A DNA stretch of 64,000 bases from an uncultured Alistipes sp. (lineage in GTDB: Bacteria > Bacteroidota > Bacteroidia > Bacteroidales > Rikenellaceae): positions 1-64,000 of the forward strand of contig CALDPX010000008.1 in assembly GCA_937911745.1 (NCBI GenBank). Reading direction: 5' to 3'. Both the position numbers and the translations under genes were made by a program. Position 1 is the first letter of the stretch. Each line of letters starts with the position of its first letter. The notes under the pieces were generated by a model. It worked only from the letters and a program-made list of their open reading frames with translations, had not been told where the DNA came from and did no database searches. Of the stretch, positions 1 through 8,877 are shown one piece after another.

Positions 1-148
1 AAAAGAATAGCCCTCTCAAACTTGTTTGAAAGAGGGCTATTGTTTTGACAGCCAAGCTATCTGAGAAAGATAGTCACACCTCACCGCAAGGGCTGCACTA
101 AAAGTTTTTGGTTCCGCTTTTTACAAAAAGCGGAGAAAGAAGCCTAAG
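1..148 (-). repeat. Mosaic hairpin repeat R1, copy A (partial, cut by window edge)
   Basis: Read on the minus strand it starts a few bases after the CotH stop. It has hairpin H1 (114-133, arms CCGC/GCGG around TTTTT..AAAAA), a conserved spacer like CAAAAACTTTTAGTGCAGCC, hairpin H2 (57-73, CTATCT/AGATAG) and hairpin H3 (7-40) with core TCAAACTTGTTTGA at 16-29. The same order recurs at 36953, 56278 and 59587. The 9-bp tail would lie outside the window. Confidence 0.8.
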
Positions 149-2047
149 TCAATCCCAGTCGCCGCTATTGAAGGCGTTGTTGATGTCGGCGAGGCGTTCG
201 GAGTAGATGGAGCGCATACGGGCGACAGCCTCGTTCCAGGGGAGTGCCTCATCGCCATTCACGCCGCCCGTATCTTGGGGATTCCAGAGTGAGAAGTTGC
301 GCTGTGCCGAGAGGCTGAGTCGCTCCGCTTCGGAGTCCATAAAGTCGAGGAGCGCGAGAAGTCGTGGGTAGAGTTCTGCCCAACGCTCTTTGGCGAGAGT
401 GCGCATTGCGGGGTCTTTGAGCAGTCGGTTGTACCATAGTGCGCCCGTAAGATAGAGCCTGCCCTTTGCCGAGGTGGAAACCTTGTAGGAGAATGTGCCC
501 CAATCGAAGTCCCAGATGGGTCCCGCGGTGAGCCTGCCGCCTCGGTCCTTGTACATATAGACACTTCCGGGGTTGTTTATCTCGTGGTTAAGACATACCT
601 CAAAGACGAGCCAATAGTCTATGAAGGATTGCCGGTCTATGTAGTTTGCGTAGCCACTCTCGGGCGAGAGGTAGTCCTCCGAGTAGATAAGACGCTCCAA
701 AGAGTTGATGTACTCCTGCGCCCAGGCGAATTGCTCTGCCGTAAGGTCCTCCTCATCGGGCGACTTTATGGCAAAGGGGGTGTTGCGCGAGGTACGCCAC
801 TGCCACTCGTTGTCGAAGTGGAAGTCGAGTTCGAAGAGATAGCCGCCCGTAAGAGCCTCGCCAGCGTTATCCTCGGGAGTCATCTCGGTGATATTCACAC
901 GATTTTCATCCACCTTTATGTGCTCCGTTAGCAGATAACAACCCAAGTGCTTGCCATTGAGGAAGAGTTCTACATATTCGTTGCGAGGTGTCCACGCTAA
1001 GGAGGTCTGCTGGGCGATTTTCAGTGCCATACGATTGCGGAGCATCGTTTTGTCCATAGCGTTTGCCAAGAGCACCCAACGCTTGTGCTTGGGCATACCG
1101 AGCACCGAGGTTTTCTTCTCGAATTTCAGTGCGTAGGGCTTCTTGTTCCAGCCCCAAGTGGTGTTGCCACGACCTCGGATGTTGACCTCGGCATCCTCCA
1201 AGTCGTTATACTGCCCCATACCATTTATGGAGAGCGTTGCGCTCTTCCAATCCTCCTTGGAGGTTACAGGACCTCTATCGGCGGTATAGATGTGCATTAC
1301 GGGCAGCCCCGTAAAGTTCGTAAGCCTCACTCGGAACTGCTCCGAGCCGACCGTATATACAACCTCTTGCGAGAAGTCCACAACACTCTCTCCGCTCTGC
1401 TGCACCACTCCTTCGATGGTTGCCGCAGCACTACTCTCGAAACGCGCCACAAGAGCCATATCGGCTAAGGGCTCCTCGGTTGCGCCCGAGAAGGTGCGGG
1501 TTGCGGAGTCGTAGACCATCCACACATCGCCCGAGAGCGCAGGGTTGTCCGCACGCAGAAAACGCAGATTTTTCAGCGTATATTCCATATTGCGACTGCC
1601 AACCTCGAAAGGCTCGGTATAGAGCGTTGTTTGCCCATTTGTAACCCTCACTCTTAGGCTCTCGCAAAACTCCCCTATGGGGTTTTTGCGGGCAAGGAAC
1701 AATCGCCAACGACCATCTGCTTCGGTGGGCTCTGCCTTGCGAAGCGCAAGGTGCTCAGGAGCCGCGTCACCCTCGGCAGCCACAAGCGAAAACCACTCCG
1801 CCTCGACCTCGGCATTAGCCTCCTCAACGAAGAGATAGATGGTCGCCTCATCCGAGAAGTCAAGAACGTAGGACTCCTGCTCCACGCTTACAGCAAGGAG
1901 TTCGCCCTCGGCGGGTTGCTCTATTGGTGGAGGTTTCGGTTCTTCGGGCTCGGGGGTTACGGTTGGCTCTTCGGGAGTGGGTGTACAGCCCACCATAAGG
2001 GCTGCCACCGCTCCCACAAGAGATTTTATGTGCTTAGAGAGTTTCAT
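149..2047 (-). CDS. CotH kinase family surface lipoprotein
   Basis: The 632-residue protein begins with a lipoprotein signal ending MVGC (Cys about 21), followed by a Pro/Glu/Thr linker. That acidic start resembles the Bacteroidetes signal for surface export. Residues about 250-610 match the CotH kinase-like fold: a glycine-rich RGRGNTTWGWNKKPY stretch, LLANAMDKTMLRNRMA, the YLLTEHIKVDENRVNI block, and GPIWDFDWG, which probably carries the metal-binding Asp pair. CotH proteins are atypical protein kinases. In gut Bacteroidales they occur as surface lipoproteins of unknown substrate. The start codon overlaps the stop of the upstream gene by one base (TAATG), so the two are probably translationally coupled. 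Family assignment is firm; the biological role is not known. Confidence 0.85.
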   Translation of the reverse strand: MKLSKHIKSLVGAVAALMVGCTPTPEEPTVTPEPEEPKPPPIEQPAEGELLAVSVEQESYVLDFSDEATIYLFVEEANAEVEAEWFSLVAAEGDAAPEHLALRKAEPTEADGRWRLFLARKNPIGEFCESLRVRVTNGQTTLYTEPFEVGSRNMEYTLKNLRFLRADNPALSGDVWMVYDSATRTFSGATEEPLADMALVARFESSAAATIEGVVQQSGESVVDFSQEVVYTVGSEQFRVRLTNFTGLPVMHIYTADRGPVTSKEDWKSATLSINGMGQYNDLEDAEVNIRGRGNTTWGWNKKPYALKFEKKTSVLGMPKHKRWVLLANAMDKTMLRNRMALKIAQQTSLAWTPRNEYVELFLNGKHLGCYLLTEHIKVDENRVNITEMTPEDNAGEALTGGYLFELDFHFDNEWQWRTSRNTPFAIKSPDEEDLTAEQFAWAQEYINSLERLIYSEDYLSPESGYANYIDRQSFIDYWLVFEVCLNHEINNPGSVYMYKDRGGRLTAGPIWDFDWGTFSYKVSTSAKGRLYLTGALWYNRLLKDPAMRTLAKERWAELYPRLLALLDFMDSEAERLSLSAQRNFSLWNPQDTGGVNGDEALPWNEAVARMRSIYSERLADINNAFNSGDWD

Positions 2048-4443
2048 TATTCAGCACTCTGAGTAACCTTAACCACAAGGCAGGGGTCGGGGATGTTATA
2101 GCCCTCGTATGCCTGACCTACGGCAGAGGCGGGATGAACGTGGATGTAGCCCACACGACTCTTGCCCGAAGTATTCTCGGCTGCCGAGTAGTTGAGCCAG
2201 TCGCCACCCACGCCTGCCGAGAGCCAATCAATCGAATTACCCTCTGCATCGACATAGGTGTAGGTCATAGCGTGCGCATCATCGCCAAAGGTGTTGTCAC
2301 GAGTGCCATCTACCACACCGTCAACAACCTTGTAAACCGACATCCAAGTAACACCCGCATTGGTGCAGCCACCTGCGCCAACGGTCATATTTTGTCGCAT
2401 ATTAAGGTTGTTGGGATCGTTGCCGAAGGTGTAGACAGCCACGGGAGCATCGCTCGAAGCGGGCATCTGGGTAACCTCAATAGTCACTACGGGGTTGCCA
2501 CCAACAATCTCCACCTCGGAATCGCTCTCGGGATAGGAGAGTGTTACCACACCCTTGCGCCAATCTGCCTCGGCAGAGGAGTCGGCGGTCAGATAGACGT
2601 GATTGCCACCTATGCGAGCAGTGAGCCACGAGGCGTTGCTCTCCACCACGAGCGAAGCGAACCACTTCGAGCCGCCATCATCGGTCTGTGAGCCATCGAC
2701 CATGGCAAAGAAGTAGCCCAAATCGCGTTCGGTCAAACCTGCGGGAGTTACCACCAACGATGTAGAGAGGTTGGCGGTGGTGTAGTAGAGTTCGCTCCTT
2801 TCGCCCGCGGCCTTGCTTGGTTGCTGTACAACCTCAACAGTGAAGGCAGTGTTGTCGGGAGTCATAATATAGGTATCCGTATCGCCCTTAAATGTGGCAG
2901 TTATGGTAGCCCTACGCTCCTCGGTAGTGGAAGGGTTGGGCTCGATAGCCGCAAGTTCGAGGTTGTTGAAGTTGCCACCCACAACATTTACCACACACCA
3001 ATCGGCATTGGTGGTAACCTCCACCGTCTTGAAGAAGGGCTCGATAGCCTCTGCATCTGCCACAGCCGTTGCCGAGCCATCCAAGTAGGCAAGGAAATAT
3101 CCCAAACCTTTAACACCACCCAAACCACCACCGGGGATGGTTACTACAGCATCGCCAAACCATTGGTATGCAAGTGAGTGGGTTGCAGTTGCACCATTTT
3201 GAGCCACCTCGATAGTGGCAATGACGGGATTTTCGATAGCATACTCCTTGGTAGAGGGGGTGTAGAGCAGTTTTACGGTTGCGGTACGTCCCTCGGTGGA
3301 GTCGTTTTTGGCGATGGTCAGAACAGGATGATTGTTGTTTACAATCTTTCCGCTTACCCAATCGGCAGCCGCACCATCTGCGCCCTCAATCTCAAAGGAG
3401 ATGTTGGCGTAATAGTCGGCAGTATAGTTGGTTGTATCCTCTACGCCATCCACGCTTGCCAAGTAGTATCCCATATCCTGCTCGCCACCCAATGCGCTCA
3501 TCGAGAGCACAGTGATGAGGTTTGCGATATTGTAGGTCACCACCTTGGTGCCGTTCTCCAAGCGCGAGGTGGCATTTTTGAGGTCGAAATAGTGGGTGTG
3601 TACCGCACCACACTCAAAGGTCAACTCTTGCTCCCCATAGTCGAAGGTGTATTTTGCCACATCGGTCTTTACGACAACCTTAGCACCCGCACTCTTGGCA
3701 GGCAGCAACTCCATAAAGATACCCTTTGCGGTATCCTTGTCGGCTCCAACCTCATAGGGGGCTTGGAGTGTCGCCACAACACTCTGCGAGGGGGTTTCGC
3801 TTGTCGATACTGCGTAGGTGTTCTTTGCAAGGTCGTAGAGCAAGGTGCCCGCAAGTGGAGCATTTGCTTCGAGGGTTACGGAGAGCACCTTCTCGCCAAC
3901 GAGAGCCTCCTCCGAGGAGTAGACCACATAGCGAGCCAGCGAAGTTGCAAGAGCCATATTGACCGTAGCCCCGGGTGCGCTAACGGGAGTCAGCATAGGC
4001 TCGGTATCCACAAGCGACAAAGCAAGCCCCTTGGTACTACCCGCAGCGTTGAGCGTTACGGAATGTGCAACCTTGGCTTGCAACTGAGTGGGAGTGAGTG
4101 TGTTGGGGGCAAAGAATGCTCTTGCCGAAGTGGTTTCGTAGGGGATGTCGAACGAGAAGCGTGCCACGCCGTTCTCGACACTTACCGACTTGGACTCCAC
4201 CTGCTTAGCATCATTGGTAAGCAGCACGAGCGAGCAGTTCTGGGGCTCCCAATCGAACTCCATAGCATCCGAGAGAGAAGCCTTCGAGGTTGCCGAGAAA
4301 GTTGCCTCCACCTCCAAAGGGCGAGTGGTGGGCGTTGGTTCGGGTTCGGGCTTGGGTTGTGGCTGTGGTTCGGGGGTCTCCTCACAAGCAGCCATAAAGA
4401 GTGTAAGCAGTGCAAGGGCACCAAATTTCAGGAACTTTTTCAT
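2047..4443 (-). CDS. Fimbrillin-like/BACON-repeat surface lipoprotein
   Basis: 798 residues. The signal peptide ends FMAAC, then EETPEP and a Pro/Glu tether, consistent with surface display. Residues about 45-300 look like a fimbrillin-type beta domain. Four repeats of roughly 100 residues follow; the first three contain a GYxxAxxDG-like opening, all carry a Trp near their middle (ADW, SW, IDW), and they end in VxIEVxQ-like strands. This is the pattern of BACON domains, which bind carbohydrate or mucin or act as spacers. It is first in a two-gene operon with the CotH gene. A relative lies at 17535-20045. Substrate unknown. Confidence 0.75.
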   Translation of the reverse strand: MKKFLKFGALALLTLFMAACEETPEPQPQPKPEPEPTPTTRPLEVEATFSATSKASLSDAMEFDWEPQNCSLVLLTNDAKQVESKSVSVENGVARFSFDIPYETTSARAFFAPNTLTPTQLQAKVAHSVTLNAAGSTKGLALSLVDTEPMLTPVSAPGATVNMALATSLARYVVYSSEEALVGEKVLSVTLEANAPLAGTLLYDLAKNTYAVSTSETPSQSVVATLQAPYEVGADKDTAKGIFMELLPAKSAGAKVVVKTDVAKYTFDYGEQELTFECGAVHTHYFDLKNATSRLENGTKVVTYNIANLITVLSMSALGGEQDMGYYLASVDGVEDTTNYTADYYANISFEIEGADGAAADWVSGKIVNNNHPVLTIAKNDSTEGRTATVKLLYTPSTKEYAIENPVIATIEVAQNGATATHSLAYQWFGDAVVTIPGGGLGGVKGLGYFLAYLDGSATAVADAEAIEPFFKTVEVTTNADWCVVNVVGGNFNNLELAAIEPNPSTTEERRATITATFKGDTDTYIMTPDNTAFTVEVVQQPSKAAGERSELYYTTANLSTSLVVTPAGLTERDLGYFFAMVDGSQTDDGGSKWFASLVVESNASWLTARIGGNHVYLTADSSAEADWRKGVVTLSYPESDSEVEIVGGNPVVTIEVTQMPASSDAPVAVYTFGNDPNNLNMRQNMTVGAGGCTNAGVTWMSVYKVVDGVVDGTRDNTFGDDAHAMTYTYVDAEGNSIDWLSAGVGGDWLNYSAAENTSGKSRVGYIHVHPASAVGQAYEGYNIPDPCLVVKVTQSAE

Positions 4444-4492
4444 AGTGATTTAGGTTTATTTGATTAGTTATTTTTTAGCACCGAGTTTTCAA

Positions 4493-4500
4493 CAAATTTA
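4493..4500 (-). promoter_or_regulatory. Probable -7 promoter box of the BACON/CotH operon
   Basis: On the minus strand this reads TAAATTTG, a full match to the Bacteroidetes -7 consensus TAnnTTTG, 49 nt upstream of the start codon. No good TTTG -33 box is seen at the usual spacing. Confidence 0.45.
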
Positions 4501-4696
4501 CTAATAATAAATATGTCATCGGGGGTGGTGTGCTAAAAAAGTGGACTCAAAGTCCGCTTCAAAAACCTCATCGCACTAAAATTCAGACTCTTAAATTCAA
4601 CCGACACCTCTTAGAAAAGTAGAACAAACACATTCCTTTGTTATCGTTTTGGCGCATTTTTTAACCTCACGGTTTTCAATTCTGAGCAAAAAAAAC

Positions 4697-4704
4697 TATT
4701 TTTG
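4697..4704 (+). promoter_or_regulatory. -7 promoter box of the TPR/HTH regulator gene
   Basis: TATTTTTG matches TAnnTTTG, with a weak TTTT in the -33 position 20 nt upstream. It would give a leader of only about 15 nt. The rest of the 282-bp divergent gap (4444-4725) shows only a small GGACT/AGTCC hairpin near 4543. Confidence 0.5.
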
Positions 4705-4725
4705 TGAAAAGACTACCCACCAACA

Positions 4726-6393
4726 ATGAAACACAAATTATCACCATCCTCGCTACTTGTCGCGTTGGCAATGCTATGCACAGCGTGTTCTACAAACTCC
4801 GACTCGCTCAACGAGGCCCTTACGGAACTCGACCAAGCTATTGCAATGCGCCCTCACTACTCTAAATTCAAAGAGGAGCGTATAGCCTTCGAGCGAGCCA
4901 CCATAGCCAATCACACACTATCCTACACAGAACACATTGCAACCATCGAACTGCTCATTGACGAGTACAACAAGTACCAGCTCGACTCCATAATCGTGTG
5001 GCTCGGCAGAGGCATAGAACTTGCCGAGGCTGAGGGAGATAGGCTCACAGCCGATAGGCTCAGACTTCGCAATGTGGAGTACTTCGCAATGGCGGGTTTT
5101 TACAGCGAGGCGGCTTCGCTGCTCGGCTCGATAGACACGCTCGCAATGACCCCCGAACAGTTGCGCCACTACTATCGTGTAGCCCACTCCCACCACCGCG
5201 AGTTGCGAGAATACTCGGCAGACGCCAACGCCAAAGCACTCTCGGCTCGGTTGGAACAGTACTACATAGACCGCCTGATTGCCACCGAGAGCAATGCTCT
5301 CGAACAACACAAACTCCTGTGTACCAAATACAGCAACCTCTCCGATTGGGAAAACCTCTCGCGCGAATTGGACATTGTGCTTCCTACTCTCTCGCCCAAC
5401 AAGCAGGAGTTTGCCTATTTCTCCTATCTGAAAGCCATCAGCGTGGGCGACAATCGTGGCACCACCGCGGAGTATATGACTCATTTGGCTCGTTCGGCAC
5501 GAGCCGACATGGTGAGTTGTACCACCGACCACGCATCACTCTGTATGCTCTCCGAAATACTCTTCCATCTTGGCGAGATTGAACGCGCCTTCACCTACAT
5601 ACAGATCGCCATGCAGGATGCCACATTCTACAACTCACGTCTGCGCCCTTGGCAGGTTGCCGAGATGTTGCCCGTCATAGAGCGTAGTTACAGCCAAAGA
5701 ATGAACGACCGCAACACCTCTTTGTACATAGCCATAAGTCTAATATCGCTACTACTTGTGGCTATTCTCATCGTACTGATACAGAAGAGCCGACAAAACA
5801 GACAGATTCGCCAAACCAAGGCAAAACTCGAAGCGATGAACACCACCCTGAGCGAGTATGTAGCAAAACTCTCGGAGCAGAACGAGGTGGAGCACTCTTT
5901 GGCTGCCGAACTGAGCGAGGCTAACGCTGTAAAAGAGCAGTATATAGGCTTGTTTTTGGTCATCTGCTCCAACTACATCGACCTGTTGAAATCCTACCAC
6001 AAGAACGTGCGCAAGAAACTCTCGCAGGGCTCCTTCGAGGCTCTCCAAGCAGAGATTAATAAATCCACCATCATTGACGATGCCGAGGAGGAGTTCTATG
6101 CCAACTTCGATAACGCATTCTTGAACCTCTACCCCTCGTTTGTCGAGGAGTTTAACGAACTACTCAGACCAGAAGATAGGATTGTGCTTAAAAATCCGAG
6201 GGTACTCAACACCGAACTTCGCATCTTTGCACTAATAAAACTCGGCATCACAGACTCTTCGCGTATCGCCTCGCTGTTGCGCTACTCGGTAAACACCATC
6301 TATAATTACCGCGCAGGAGTGAAAAACAAGTCCATTGTATCGCGCGATGATTTTGAGGACAAGGTGCGCCGAATCGGCTCCAAGAGGGGTTAA
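4726..6393 (+). CDS. Membrane-anchored TPR/HTH transcriptional regulator (DUF6377-type)
   Basis: 555 residues. It has a lipoprotein-like or signal-anchor N-terminus (AMLCTAC), then helical repeats (about 30-310) resembling TPRs, one membrane helix near residues 330-352 and a coiled coil. The cytoplasmic tail ends in a LuxR-like helix-turn-helix (ELRIFALIKLGITDSSRIAS, then YSVNTIYNYRAGVKNKS). This layout, periplasmic sensor plus cytoplasmic DNA-binding domain, fits the DUF6377 group of Bacteroidetes regulators often found beside SusCD loci. It lies immediately upstream of the beta-glucan operon in the same orientation, separated by a terminator, so it is the likely local activator (inference). 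The inducing oligosaccharide is not readable from sequence. Confidence 0.72.
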   Translation: MKHKLSPSSLLVALAMLCTACSTNSDSLNEALTELDQAIAMRPHYSKFKEERIAFERATIANHTLSYTEHIATIELLIDEYNKYQLDSIIVWLGRGIELAEAEGDRLTADRLRLRNVEYFAMAGFYSEAASLLGSIDTLAMTPEQLRHYYRVAHSHHRELREYSADANAKALSARLEQYYIDRLIATESNALEQHKLLCTKYSNLSDWENLSRELDIVLPTLSPNKQEFAYFSYLKAISVGDNRGTTAEYMTHLARSARADMVSCTTDHASLCMLSEILFHLGEIERAFTYIQIAMQDATFYNSRLRPWQVAEMLPVIERSYSQRMNDRNTSLYIAISLISLLLVAILIVLIQKSRQNRQIRQTKAKLEAMNTTLSEYVAKLSEQNEVEHSLAAELSEANAVKEQYIGLFLVICSNYIDLLKSYHKNVRKKLSQGSFEALQAEINKSTIIDDAEEEFYANFDNAFLNLYPSFVEEFNELLRPEDRIVLKNPRVLNTELRIFALIKLGITDSSRIASLLRYSVNTIYNYRAGVKNKSIVSRDDFEDKVRRIGSKRG

Positions 6394-6483
6394 TATACCC
6401 TTTGGCGGCTGTTTTGCAGTCCACTTTTTTACCGCCGCCGTCACGTCGCCAACGTACATACACACAACCATTTAAGACCACCT

Positions 6484-6524
6484 AAGGTTGCAAAAAATCC
6501 ACTAATTTTTTGCAACCTTTTTTG
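6484..6524 (+). terminator. Rho-independent terminator after the regulator gene
   Basis: Perfect 15-bp stem (6484-6498 with 6505-6519), 6-nt loop, followed by a T run. Confidence 0.85.
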
Positions 6525-6549
6525 TGCACACAGAAAAAGACTAACTTTA
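6521..6549 (+). promoter_or_regulatory. Candidate promoter of the beta-glucan operon
   Basis: TTTG at 6521-6524 and TAACTTTA at 6542-6549. Spacing is 17 nt, slightly short, and the last base departs from consensus. The TTTG overlaps the T run of the preceding terminator. Confidence 0.35.
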
Positions 6550-6615
6550 CATAGATTTTTACCCTATGGGTAAACCTCTCCGAGAGCCGAAACAACTAAA
6601 CAAACACAAAAGAAT

Positions 6616-8841
6616 ATGAACCGTACGCTATCCATCCTTGTTGGGGTTGCAGCCTCCATTTTGGCAGTAGGTTGCTGCTCCGAAAATCAGACCGAAAAGC
6701 GCATCGACAAACTCCTTTCGCAGATGACGCTCGAAGAGAAAATCGGACAACTAAATCAGGTAACCCACTACACCACCGAGCAGATGTTCCCTGAGGTTGC
6801 TGCGGGCAACATCGGCTCCATCCTCAACCTTTCCGACCCCGTAGAGATTAACAAACTTCAAAAGGTTGCTGTTGAGGAGAGTCGTCTGGGTATTCCTCTG
6901 GTCTTTGCCCGCGATGTCATTCACGGTTTTAAGACCATCTTCCCCATTCCTCTGGGTCAGGCGGCATCGTTCAACCCCGAGATTGTGGAGAAGGGTGCTC
7001 GCATTGCTGCCCAAGAGGCTGTGGCTTCGGGCGTAAGGTGGACTTTCTCGCCTATGGTCGACATCTCGCGTGACTCGCGCTGGGGTAGGATTGCCGAGAG
7101 TTTCGGCGAGGACCCCTATCTGACAAGCGAACTTGCTGTGGCTATGTTGCGTGGCTATCAGGATAACGAGAAACCCCTGGCAGCGTGCGCTAAACACTTT
7201 GTGGGCTACGGTGCTTCGGAGGGTGGTTTGGACTATGCCCCCATCCATATCACCGAGCGCGAACTGAGGAACTACTACCTTCCTCCCTTTGAGGCTCTGG
7301 CTAAGGCGGGCTGTATGACTCTTATGCCCTCATTCAACGACAACGATGGTATCCCCTCGGCGGGTAACAAATTCCTCCTTAGGGATGTTTTGCGCGACGA
7401 GTGGGGCTGGAATGGCTGCGTAGTGAGCGATTGGGGCTCGGTAGGCGGTATGCTTGCACACGGCTTTGCTGCCGATATGAAGGAGGCTGCCAAGCGTGGT
7501 CTTACAGCGGGCACGGATGTGGATATGATGGCTTACGCCTACATCAGCGAGTTGAAAGGCTTGGTGGAGAGTGGCGAGTTGGACGAAAAGGTTATTGACG
7601 AGAGTGTTCGCAACGTACTGAGACTCAAATTCCGCCTCGGCTTGTTTGAGAATCCCTATGTAGAGGAGGAGAACTATCAGGCAGCCTACTACACTCCCGA
7701 GGCTTTGGAGGCTGCTCGTGTGGCTGCTGTGGAGAGTGCCGTTCTGCTCAAAAACGACAAGAACGTACTTCCTCTCTCGCCCAAGACCAAACGCATCTTG
7801 GTTGCAGGTCCCTTGGCTAAGGCACCTCACGACCAGCTGGGCACTTGGATATTCGATGGCGAGAAGTCGCACACCATAACTCCTTTGCAGGCTCTCTTGG
7901 AGAACTATGGCGAGCGTGTCAAGGTTGGTTATTCGGATATTCTCTCTTATAGTCGCGAGAAGTGCAGTGACAAAGAACTCCGCAACTTCACCTCGCAGGC
8001 TGCCTCTTATGATGCTGTGGTGCTCTTCCTCGGCGAGGAGTCGATTCTTTCGGGCGAGGCTCACAGCCTTGTAAATCTTGATTTGCAGGGTAGCCAGAGC
8101 GAACTTTTGAAGGCTGCACGCCGCAGTGGCAAGCCCGTCATCGCTGTTGTTATGGCAGGTAGGGCTCTCTCGGTGGGCAAAGACCTCGAAAATATGGACG
8201 CTCTTGTATGGTCGTTCCACCCCGGCACTATGGGTGGCGTTGCGCTTGCCGAGTTGCTCTTTGGCGATGAGGTTCCAAGTGGCAAACTCCCCATCACCTT
8301 CCCCGTTGCGGCAGGTCAGGAGCCCATCTACTACAATGCACACTTCCCCGAGCGTCCCGCAAGTGGCAACGAAATCCTTTTGGACGACATTGAGTTGGAG
8401 GCAGGTCAGACCTCGCTTGGTTGTACGGCATTCTGGCTCGATGCCGGCTTCGGTCCCCTCTATCCCTTCGGCTATGGTTTGAGCTACACCACCTTCGAGT
8501 ACTCCAACATCAAGACCAATAAGGAGCACTACGACAATGGCGAAAACATCGAGGTGTCGTTCACTCTGAGCAACACAGGCAAGGTTGCCGCTACCGAGGT
8601 TGTACAGGTCTATGTCAGGGATGTTGTGGGCTCCGTTTCGCGCCCCAAGAAGGAACTCAAAGCCTACGAGCGCGTCAGCCTTGCTGCGGGCGAGAGTCGC
8701 GAGTGCACCATCACAATTCCTGCCGAAAGACTCGCATTCTGGAACATCGATATGGAGAAGGTTGTAGAGCCCGGCGAGTTCCACCTCTGGGTTGCGGGCG
8801 ACAGTGCATCGGGCGAGAGGCTCTCCTTCTGGGTTGAGTAG
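6616..8841 (+). CDS. bglX: GH3 beta-glucosidase, lipoprotein
   Basis: 741 residues. The signal ends AVGC (Cys about 20). GH3 N-terminal domain: LSQMTLEEKIGQLNQ, RWGRIAESFGEDPYL, CAKHFVGYG, and the nucleophile Asp in VVSDWGS near residue 270. The C-terminal GH3 sandwich and fibronectin-III-like domain follow (PFGYGLSYTTFEYS, then SFTLSNTGKVAATEVVQVYV). It should remove glucose from the non-reducing ends of imported beta-glucan oligosaccharides, probably in the periplasm. It is the first gene of the operon; SusC follows after 36 bp. Glucose as the product and beta-1,3 linkages are inferred from the GH16 and GH128 neighbours. Confidence 0.9.
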   Translation: MNRTLSILVGVAASILAVGCCSENQTEKRIDKLLSQMTLEEKIGQLNQVTHYTTEQMFPEVAAGNIGSILNLSDPVEINKLQKVAVEESRLGIPLVFARDVIHGFKTIFPIPLGQAASFNPEIVEKGARIAAQEAVASGVRWTFSPMVDISRDSRWGRIAESFGEDPYLTSELAVAMLRGYQDNEKPLAACAKHFVGYGASEGGLDYAPIHITERELRNYYLPPFEALAKAGCMTLMPSFNDNDGIPSAGNKFLLRDVLRDEWGWNGCVVSDWGSVGGMLAHGFAADMKEAAKRGLTAGTDVDMMAYAYISELKGLVESGELDEKVIDESVRNVLRLKFRLGLFENPYVEEENYQAAYYTPEALEAARVAAVESAVLLKNDKNVLPLSPKTKRILVAGPLAKAPHDQLGTWIFDGEKSHTITPLQALLENYGERVKVGYSDILSYSREKCSDKELRNFTSQAASYDAVVLFLGEESILSGEAHSLVNLDLQGSQSELLKAARRSGKPVIAVVMAGRALSVGKDLENMDALVWSFHPGTMGGVALAELLFGDEVPSGKLPITFPVAAGQEPIYYNAHFPERPASGNEILLDDIELEAGQTSLGCTAFWLDAGFGPLYPFGYGLSYTTFEYSNIKTNKEHYDNGENIEVSFTLSNTGKVAATEVVQVYVRDVVGSVSRPKKELKAYERVSLAAGESRECTITIPAERLAFWNIDMEKVVEPGEFHLWVAGDSASGERLSFWVE

Positions 8842-8877
8842 CAGGTTTTCGGAAGTATCAACAAAACAAAGAGATAG

